A DNA stretch of 64,000 nucleotides from Idiomarina tyrosinivorans (GTDB lineage Bacteria > Pseudomonadota > Gammaproteobacteria > Enterobacterales > Alteromonadaceae). Every line of letters starts with the position of its first letter. The first letter of the stretch is position 1. Below are positions 56,351 through 64,000 of this stretch, one piece after another. The position numbers and the translations under genes are program-made. The notes under the pieces are model-generated. The model had not been told where the DNA came from. It worked only from the letters and a program-made list of their open reading frames with translations, and made no database searches. Location: NCBI RefSeq assembly GCF_003987475.1, contig NZ_PIQH01000008.1, positions 100,410 through 164,409 on the forward strand, given 5' to 3'.

Positions 56351-57864
56351 TCTCCTAAGTATCTCATGCCTTTATTAATAGCTTTTTTGAAATTATTATT
56401 TAATAGATCATTAACTGCTCTTGGAGCATTAGGGAAAGAATCAGTTTCTGGGTCATATATATATTTGTTTCCCTTTTTATCTTGGTACTGGACTTAGCCT
56501 GGGCGTTGTCCTGGATTAGCATTTTCTACGTCAATTCTTCCCTTATCTTTTCCTTTACTATTCCACAAAGTTAGTGACGGGATAGTCGGACCATTCTCTC
56601 CAAGCACCCGGCTATGAGACGAGTTATTTGAGCCCTCTACTCCTTTCCCTTCAACTTTTTTTGCGACCCCTATCCCCGTCCCAAGGCCAATCACCTCAAG
56701 CCCAAACTCGGAGCCTGTCTGCAAATCCGTTGAGAACCCGTTGCCGCTCTCAACCTCGATTAAGCCCTCATGAGTGCCAACGTCAACACCGGTAGCTCCG
56801 GCCGCAACAACTTTCGCTACGTTTTGCTGCAAATCTCTGATTTGTGCACCGAGTGCGGTATCCACAACGGTATCTTTGGCCACATCTACAGCGGTTTTAA
56901 CCACGCCACCAGTCAGTAACCCCAGCCCTATCATGGCCGCCTGTGCTTCTTCAGCAGGCAACCCGGAGACGAACCCTTCTACGTCTTTCAAACCAAGCAG
57001 GACGTTTTGCACCGGCGTGGGACTGAGACCTTTTGTAATGGTGATGGTAAGCGGCTGCCCAGGAGTATAAGACGACTGCCCAGTGTTATCAGAAGTATCT
57101 GAAAGTCGCTGATTCCCCTCCCCTAGAGCATCGCCATTGGCTAGAATGGAAGCAACCGTGTTGTAGAATTCCGGATTCGTTAACAGTGCCTTTGCTACCG
57201 CCGGGTCAACATCTGAAGCAATCAGCAGGTCCAGCGTTTCTTCAGCATTATCTTTAAGGGCTGCGGAGATATTCGCATCGTCAATGTCGTACAAAAACTG
57301 TGTAACATCATCAGCGCCTAAGCTATATGCCACATCCCCAGCCGTCTCCTGAACAACTTCAGCATCTTTGGCTATTTGCTCTCGCCCTTCTTCACTCAGC
57401 AGCCGGTGGTCAACCGTCAGGTCAATGTTGCCCTGCTGGCGGTCCACGTCGTAAATCTCTTTGTTCACTTGCGCGACATCACGGTTAACACCCTCGGATG
57501 AGGTCTCTTCGCCATTGACTGAAACACTGCCTTCGCCGATGGTGGCTAAGCTTTTGTCCAGGCTTTGGCTGCTTTCATTCTGATAGCTGTAATTGCTGCT
57601 ATTCAGCGCAAGATTTGTATCACTCTGGTTGGGATCTGCTGGGTTGGCAGCCTCGCTGATACCCACACTGGTATTCACACCGAAGCTTTGGTTACTGCTG
57701 TAGCTGTGGTTGTTTAGGTCGGTGGTGGTTAAACTGCCAGTGCTCAGGCTTAAGTTACCGGTGTCGTTGCCTTCAGCATCCACAGCGGCCAGTAAGGCAC
57801 CGGTTAACCGCGTATTACCGTCAACAGAGACATCAACTGTGCCGCCGGTAAGAATGTTCAGGTT
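56347..57864 (-). pseudogene. Haemagglutinin C-terminal fragment with toxin tip, in-frame TAA (cassette 4)
   Basis: The frame opens at 57864 after a stop and carries FHA-type repeats (NLSLSTGSLTTTDLNNHSYS, then NQSFGVNTSVG), a pretoxin region (about residues 120-400) and a tip (KGKDKGRIDVENANPGQRPG). TAA at 56494-56496 interrupts it; the same frame then continues VQYQDKKGNKYIYDPETDSF to a normal end at 56347. The tip pattern RIDVENxNPGQRPGQ is familiar from polymorphic toxins, so the stop most likely arose from a Gln codon (CAA to TAA). Confidence 0.8.
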
Positions 57865-57895
57865 TTAAAAGAGCGGAGAGCAGTCAAAAGGAAAG
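57861..57895. repeat. Cassette junction repeat, copy 1
   Basis: TTTTAAAAGAGCGGAGAGCA and the following GTCAAAAG resemble two other copies (60186 and 61918), all at the 5' edge of a new fragment or just behind an immunity gene. It is likely a recombination joint. Confidence 0.5.
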
Positions 57896-57991
57896 AATTT
57901 TTTAACCGCCAGAAACTTAGCTTTGCTTAAATAATAAACAAAAATAAGCTGGTTTTTAGTGCATCCCCATGCGAACGATGTGAATGGGACA

Positions 57992-58306
57992 TCAGGTACG
58001 ACTGACTAACGGAGCCTTTCTACCACGCAAGTATTCGTAAGATTCCAGTACCGCTTTAATATCCAAGCTTGAAGAAGTTTTTACCGCTTCTTCACAATGG
58101 GTAATTAACCAATCTGTATCGCATACCTTCAAAAACGCCTTCTTATCGTCAGACAACAATTGATAAGGTCTAAAACTGCCACCAACACCTGCCATACCTT
58201 CCCCTTCAGTCAGCCCTATCGGAGAAGTTTCATTTTCCGTATTAAGAAGTACTTGCAATAAAACCTTTTTATCATTTTTAAACCCTTGCCCTAAAAGATA
58301 CAACAT
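57992..58306 (-). CDS. Small protein of unknown function in cassette 3
   Basis: 104 residues with a perfect AGGAGG ribosome site 4 bases before ATG. It is soluble with no recognised motif. It lies behind the cassette 3 immunity gene and may be a second immunity gene or cargo. Confidence 0.55.
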   Translation of the reverse strand: MLYLLGQGFKNDKKVLLQVLLNTENETSPIGLTEGEGMAGVGGSFRPYQLLSDDKKAFLKVCDTDWLITHCEEAVKTSSSLDIKAVLESYEYLRGRKAPLVSRT

Positions 58307-58386
58307 AATCCCTCCTAATCATTAGTAGCCTATCCCCCCAACTAAAAAATCACGATTTTAGAAACCTGCCCCGCACTCTATTAACA

Positions 58387-58818
58387 TCAAGAAAAAAAAG
58401 GCTCTAAGTAAAATTTAACACCATCGGATTTAATAAAATTAACGTTATTTTGATCATCTTTAACTTTCAGATAATCAAAGGGAGGCTCGATAGATAAAGC
58501 ATTCCCATTTTTTGAGATAAAGCTCAAAAACAAATACTTATTTTCACTATTGAACTGACTACACATAATCTTATGACTAGGGTTAGTACCAGTCTTTTTG
58601 TATCGATTACTAGTGTCTGCTTCATAACCATACGATGGCAATAGCACTCCATCCACACCAAGATGCTTTTCCACTAAAAGCTCCCAGTTTGCTTGTAACC
58701 AATCCTCAATAAAATATGGCTCATTATCCCAATCCAAATCCCGCATTATGCAATTTAGATGAGGCCAGCATGAGACAATGAAATTTTGAAAATTTAAAAT
58801 TAGACCGGTTTCGGACAT
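58387..58818 (-). CDS. Immunity-type protein, cassette 3
   Basis: 143 residues from ATG 58818, two bases after the toxin stop. It is acidic, with aromatic clusters (SCWPHLNCIMRDLDWDNEPY, DWLQANWELL). The partner toxin is reduced to its last 31 codons by the IS3 element. The function is inferred by position only. Confidence 0.55.
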   Translation of the reverse strand: MSETGLILNFQNFIVSCWPHLNCIMRDLDWDNEPYFIEDWLQANWELLVEKHLGVDGVLLPSYGYEADTSNRYKKTGTNPSHKIMCSQFNSENKYLFLSFISKNGNALSIEPPFDYLKVKDDQNNVNFIKSDGVKFYLEPFFS

Positions 58819-58820
58819 AT

Positions 58821-58917
58821 TCAATTATACTCTTTTTTATATGATAATTTTCTCTTATCCAATTGAACTTTATAAGTTTTTAATCTATTAACGTCGATAT
58901 GATTAGGCTCAGGGTAT
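58821..58917 (-). pseudogene. Toxin tail cut off by IS3 (cassette 3)
   Basis: A continuous frame from the IS border to 58821 reads YPEPNHIDVNRLKTYKVQLD then KRKLSYKKEYN and a stop, 2 bases before the 58818 gene. The basic tail and position fit the C-terminus of a nuclease-type toxin. Everything upstream is gone. Confidence 0.6.
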
Positions 58918-58925
58918 TGTAGTGG

Positions 58926-60142
<1,217 letters not shown>

Positions 60143-60180
60143 TTAGGTGGCCAAATTTAGTTTGCCACTACAAAAGTAAA

Positions 60181-60228
60181 AGCTTGATTCTAAAAGAGCG
60201 GGGAGCGGTAAAAAGCAAAAATCAAGCT
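60181..60228. repeat. Junction repeat copy 2 inside an inverted repeat
   Basis: TAAAAGAGCGGGGAGCGG repeats the element of 57861 and 61918. It is flanked by AGCTTGATT (60181-60189) and AATCAAGCT (60220-60228), a perfect 9-bp inverted pair overlapping the stop of the immunity gene. Confidence 0.55.
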
Positions 60229-60472
60229 AGCTGAATTTATATCTTTTGCTTAAGTCATTTAGTGTGACCTCCCCGAGGTGTGCTTCTTCAAAATCTTTTT
60301 TAGAAACCTCAACACTTTTTATAGCCCCTTGTAAACCACCGGATACATAACGAAGGATATACTTACCTTCCTCACGTTTAATCGACCAGCTTTCTCCCAC
60401 ATATTCGGTGGAGCTACTTTGTCGTTTTTTCTCTGGGTATGCTCCCTGTTTAACCTGATAGTATTTTGACAT
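60227..60472 (-). CDS. Immunity-type protein, cassette 2
   Basis: 81 residues; ATG 60472 overlaps the toxin stop (TGATG). It is basic at the N-terminus with beta character. It is intact although its toxin is frameshifted. The family is unknown. Confidence 0.6.
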   Translation of the reverse strand: MSKYYQVKQGAYPEKKRQSSSTEYVGESWSIKREEGKYILRYVSGGLQGAIKSVEVSKKDFEEAHLGEVTLNDLSKRYKFS

Positions 60473-61762
60473 CAATTATCTCCCCCGCTAAATTCAATCA
60501 CTCTATAAGCTGGTTTTTCGCTAAAGTCTACTACAGCTTCAGATATTCCTCCTGAGGTCAGCCCCCTAGGTCTCCAATTAGAGTTTGCTCCACTTTCATT
60601 CCCTGAAGGCATCCGCAAGGTACTCAGCTCTTTGCGTTCTATATGAACAATAACAGTATCACTCCCTCCTAAGTAACCTTTTGATAGACCCAGGTTTTCT
60701 TCTACAGTCCTCAATACCAGATTTAGATGTAAATCTGATTACTCCCTCATCAAACTTAGCTAAATGTTGGTCAATCTGAGTTTTCGTCATATATTCTGAT
60801 GATTCGGGCCTGCTTCCTTTAAGCGCCATAATAATACTTTCTAAAGTTTCAGGGGGTAAATTAGTCTGATTACTTAGTTTGACGTAATCTACCAATGGTC
60901 CTGAATTCTTATTGTCAACCCCTTCATAAAAGTCAATTTCCCCACTTTGCGAAACGTCTTTAACTTTCGCACCCGGAACTTTATTCACCGAGTTATCTCG
61001 GGCGGCCTCGCTCAGATTATCCAACGTCTTCACAGAGCCAGCCAGTCCTCCACTAACAGGTAAGGTAATAGCAGCTGTCTTAAGGCTTTGGTTTAAGTTG
61101 TCCCAGGCCAGCATTTGCCGTGCTTCACCGTTTTTACCGGTCAGGTCATCTTCAACTTCCTGAAGTCCTTCTTTCAGCAGCGCCGGGTTGTCAGCTACGG
61201 CTTTTAAGCCCTCGTAGCTTTCTTCCAGCATGCTGCCGATTGCACCCTTAATACCCTCTTCTCCGACTCTATCGAAAAAGGCGCCGACGTCTTCTCTCTG
61301 CAGCTGGTCATATTCCTGCAGAGCACTGTAGATGCGTTCACCCTCAGCCTGCTTTTCAGGGTCATCTGACCGCCATAAGCTAAGCATGTCGGCTTCAGCC
61401 TGGTCTCGGCTATTACAGATATTGGCGTAAAGACATGCATTGTTGTATTCAACGTCTGCCCCGCCCACAGAATGGGACTGTTGCGTCCCTAATTTCACTG
61501 TGTTGGTATTGGCAAGGTCGTCGGTCCTCACATGACCTAGGGTTTCATTCAGATCGAGTGCATCACCGATGTTTTCCGCATCAATAAAGATGTTACCGTA
61601 TTCTTCATGCCCTTCTTCAGAAACCGTTGCTCCCTTAACTTCCATTGTCAGGGAGCTGGTAAGTGATTTACTGTCTGTTTCCAAGCCTGCATAGAAGTGA
61701 ATATCACTCGGGTCGATACCAAACTTTTCTTGCGCCATATGGCCCAGCTCGGTCTCAGCCAC
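60472..61762 (-). pseudogene. Haemagglutinin pretoxin and toxin tip, frameshifted (cassette 2)
   Basis: The frame 61762-60659 holds pretoxin (ETELGHMAQEKFGIDPSDIH, then LYANICNSRDQAEADMLSLW) and the start of a tip (YMTKTQIDQHLAKFDEGVIR, FTSKSGIED) before ending out of frame. The tip continues in another frame at 60714-60472 (LRTVEENLGLSKGYLGGSDT, LRMPSGNESGANSNW, GISEAVVDFSEKPAYRVIEF). The break is near 60713-60720, probably with a small internal deletion. A second shift near 61765 separates it from the upstream haemagglutinin remnant. Confidence 0.75.
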
Positions 61763-61917
61763 TGGCGGTGTAGTTGTTGCCGGTATTAAGGTTTAAGTTC
61801 TTGGGTCGCTGGATGCAATGTGGCTCTTACTTTCCCGAGTAGAAAATGAAAGTTCTCAGGCAGAGGAAACAGCGTTCACACCGAGTGCTGCACTTGCCTG
61901 CCCGCAAAGTAATAAGC
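61763..61917 (-). pseudogene. Degenerate haemagglutinin remnant
   Basis: Short pieces readable in different frames (GQASAALGVNAVSSA; LNLNTGNNYTASG then stop) are typical of FHA/CdiA repeats. Stops and shifts make it non-coding. It joins cassette 1's immunity gene to the cassette 2 pretoxin. Confidence 0.55.
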
Positions 61918-61945
61918 CTGATTTTAAAAGGGCGGAAGCAATTAA
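61918..61945. repeat. Cassette junction repeat, copy 3
   Basis: CCTGATTTTAAAAGGGCGGA with AGCAATTAAAAAG following resembles the copies at 57861 and 60186. It lies directly behind the cassette 1 immunity stop. Confidence 0.5.
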
Positions 61946-61949
61946 AAAG

Positions 61950-62852
61950 TTAACCTTCAAACTTTCCGGCATAAGGCATAAAATCAAATCGCCCCTCACT
62001 ACGCGTGAGTATGTGATGACAATATTTATCAATCGCCTCTACAGGCTCATTCAATACCATTAAGTTATCTATATCACCGTCACGAATGTAGTAGATAACA
62101 CCATCCTGAATATGGTTTTTCACAAAAAAAACATCACCTTCTTTACCACTGAGTGTCGGTCGGGTATCTAGGAATATCATCAGCTTGATGTAGGGGTCAG
62201 ATTTATTTTTTGGCTGACAGTCAGGGAACCATTCATGGATGAGCGCTAACTTCTTTTTTAAGCGCAACTGGCCTAAATACCCATCAATAGATTCCCAGGG
62301 CCTGCCCACTGGAAAGGGTAATAGTCGAGTATAAATTCCTTGTGAAGCCGTCAAAGGAACATTAAGTCCATCAAACCGGCTGTAATAGGCCTGTCTGAGT
62401 TCGAAAGGGAGACTAAGGTGTCTTTCTTCCATCACCGTCGGCTTTCCCCACGTTTTCGTCAGTTTACGATTGCCTCTTTCAATAAAATCTCGATACCCCT
62501 CGTCATCGGGATTCTTTCCCAATACATTACGCTCTACTCCAACAAAAAAACCATTAATCTCGAGTCCAAAATGTAGATAATAATCGTCGTCAGGGTTTGT
62601 TTTATCCCACTTTTCGGCTGGGCGACCGTATAGCACCAATTTTCCATCAGATAACATATTGCCGGTTAGCGGTTGATATTTTCTCGTATATTCAAACAAC
62701 CATTCCGGACCTCTTTGAAGTGCGGTTAAGTAGTCAGGCTTTCGACTTCCCAGGATTCCCTTTTCTAAAATCTCTTTCACACGGGTAGGAAGTTCTTCGA
62801 CGGTCATGGCAATAAAAGTCGACTCCTTCTCAATGTCGGTTCGGTTGATCAT
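61950..62852 (-). CDS. Large immunity-type protein, cassette 1
   Basis: 300 residues, ATG 62852 two bases after the HNH toxin stop, with AAGG 6 bases upstream. It is mixed alpha/beta without signal or membrane segments (FGLEINGFFVGVERNVLGKN, DGVIYYIRDGDIDNL). It is larger than most immunity proteins, so may bind the nuclease tip over a wide face; this is inference from position. It is intact. Confidence 0.65.
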   Translation of the reverse strand: MINRTDIEKESTFIAMTVEELPTRVKEILEKGILGSRKPDYLTALQRGPEWLFEYTRKYQPLTGNMLSDGKLVLYGRPAEKWDKTNPDDDYYLHFGLEINGFFVGVERNVLGKNPDDEGYRDFIERGNRKLTKTWGKPTVMEERHLSLPFELRQAYYSRFDGLNVPLTASQGIYTRLLPFPVGRPWESIDGYLGQLRLKKKLALIHEWFPDCQPKNKSDPYIKLMIFLDTRPTLSGKEGDVFFVKNHIQDGVIYYIRDGDIDNLMVLNEPVEAIDKYCHHILTRSEGRFDFMPYAGKFEG

Positions 62853-62854
62853 TA

Positions 62855-63391
62855 TTAGCCTTCTCCTCTAAATTTATCAATTAATTCCTGTAATTTTGTC
62901 TTTGACTTATTTTGTTCGAATTCTAACCATGTTCGATATTTAGAAGACAAACCGCCAGGAACCACTTTTTCGCTAGGATTCCACGGTTTATCCGTTCCTT
63001 CAACTGTACATCCTTTTGAACAATTGAGTGAGACTGGCATCAACTGTAAATTATCCGGGTCGTTTAAAACCATTTTCTTCTGCTCTGGTGTTAACATATC
63101 AAATCTCGGTAATCTCCTTATTTCCTTTTTCGGGAATATATGATCTTTATGTATTTTCGTACCTTCCGGTAACGGCTCACTTTGATTAGTCGCTGGGTTA
63201 CGCCAAGTATCTCCGTTCCCTTTCTTTGCGACTCCTCCTTTCAGAGAGCCAACCCGACCAACCGGCAATAACTCCGCATCCAGCGTAGAGCCTAAATCCG
63301 TACTCTCATTTACAGTGGACGTCTCCGGACCCTTCCCTTTAACCAGCAGACTCTTCAGTTTCTGGTAAATCGGCTTCAGCTTTGCGTTCAG
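62855..63391 (-). pseudogene. HNH-type nuclease toxin tip, cut off by frameshift (cassette 1)
   Basis: The frame reads LNAKLKPIYQKLKSLLVKGK, a linker matching cassette 10 (IRPIYQKLKNLLVKEKG), then GDTWRNPATNQSEPLPEGTK and IHKDHIFPKKEI, an HNH-like D-H motif, followed by DPDNLQLMPVSLNCSKGC. The tip ends at 62855. It is out of frame with the upstream haemagglutinin part (63339-63851); the shift lies between about 63380 and 63400. The only internal start is a TTG at 63268. A DNase activity is plausible but not proven. Confidence 0.7.
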
Positions 63392-63851
63392 GGTTAGAAA
63401 TATCTGACGAGGGGATTGAGTTAATGTCAGCTTTTAGCTTTTCTAACGCCATTATTGCTCTAACAGGGTCACCCCCTTCCTCCTGAGAAGCCAGGATAAG
63501 AGAGCGAATTTCACTAGTGGCGCAGTTTGCCTGCGCTTTATCGTGGTCGCTGTAATTACCACTTACTGTATAGTTTGTGCCGCTTTCCGTTTGGTTGGTG
63601 CTGTTGTCATCACCCATGGTGAAGCCAACGTTTAGGTAGGTGCTTTCTTCTTGGTCATGGTTTTCAATATCGCTGTAACCGAGCGTGCCGGTGTCCAGGC
63701 TTAAGTTGCCGCCGTCGTTGCCTTCTTCATCGATATTGGCAATAACCGCGCCGTCTATCTGCGTATGGCCTTCGGTGCGTATATCCTCCGAGCCGCTGGA
63801 GCCGTCGGTTGGGCTCTCCCCTGTTAACAGTATTCGTTTACGACAGTAGTT
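63339..63851 (-). pseudogene. Haemagglutinin C-terminal fragment, frameshifted (cassette 1)
   Basis: The frame opens after TAA at 63852 and shows FHA features (HTQIDGAVIANIDEEGNDGG, then NLSLDTGTLGYSDIENHDQE) and SLILASQEEGGDP, the ancestor of the LASQEEG linker in cassettes 8 and 10. It ends out of frame at 63339 instead of entering the HNH tip. The start of the fragment sits directly behind the stop of the gene at the right edge. Confidence 0.7.
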
Positions 63852-63857
63852 TTACCG

Positions 63858-64000
63858 TTATTTACCGAATAATTTTTCTCTTAATTGGTTTTGGAGCTCC
63901 GCCTCTTCGCCTACTGAACTTTGAAAACAGTGCTCCTGCGCTTCTATTTTGAGAACTCTTCCCAAATCCTCGACTTTACATATGTTTTTTTCACGCAAAC
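63858..64000 (-). CDS. C-terminal end of an immunity-type gene (cassette 0)
   Basis: The last 46 codons of a gene entering from the right (IEAQEHCFQSSVGEEAELQN, then QLREKLFGK and TAA). It is helical and acidic/basic mixed. Its place just before a haemagglutinin fragment matches the immunity genes of the array, so the array continues to the right. Confidence 0.5.
   Translation of the reverse strand, partial: LREKNICKVEDLGRVLKIEAQEHCFQSSVGEEAELQNQLREKLFGK

Overview
The window reads as chromosome of a motile marine gammaproteobacterium, most like the Idiomarinaceae/Alteromonadales; this is inferred from gene content and order (cheY-Z-A-B followed by a ParC-like gene, the flgTP/flgNMA block, a pse locus beside the flagellins), not from a database search. 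No replication origin, CRISPR array or rRNA was seen.

Region 1 (1-9978, minus strand) is the late flagellar/chemotaxis operon flhA-flhF-flhG-fliA-cheY-cheZ-cheA-cheB-parC. It encodes the export gate, the polar number/placement pair, sigma-28, the phosphorelay and the polar array partitioning ATPase; many genes overlap or nearly touch. Region 2 (10088-11854) is a very compact set of minor type IV pilin genes. Region 3 (11851-19657) is housekeeping: ispH, fkpB, lspA, ileS, ribF and murJ on the minus strand, and rpsT divergent with promoter and terminator.

Region 4 (19674-27258) is the pseudaminic acid pathway pseB-pseC-pseF-pseG/H fusion-pseI led by a Maf glycosyltransferase, which sugar-coats flagellin. 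Region 5 (27346-43347) runs flgB-C-D-E, flgF-G-H-I-J, flgK-L, two tandem flagellins, flaG, fliD, fliS and a fliT-like gene. Readable promoters give a two-tier hierarchy: sigma-54 sites before flgB, flgF and flgT, and sigma-28 sites before flgK, both flagellins, flaG and flgM. Region 6 (43363-48836) holds cheR, cheV, flgA, flgM, flgN, flgP and flgT.

A tRNA-Arg(CCT) gene at 48849-48925 marks a sharp change. From there to the right edge the DNA is visibly more AT-rich and is a graveyard-like array of contact-dependent toxin modules on the minus strand. Reading right to left there are about eleven units. Each is a piece of a filamentous-haemagglutinin/CdiA-type C-terminus or just a toxin tip, followed directly by a small immunity-type gene. 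No unit has its own secretion domain. Three toxins are cut by a single in-frame stop codon, two by frameshifts, and one is beheaded by an IS3 element; most immunity genes look intact, but the last one is split by an IS30 element. The array looks like a silent store of toxin tips plus a working immunity collection, fed from a full-length effector gene that should lie to the right of the window.
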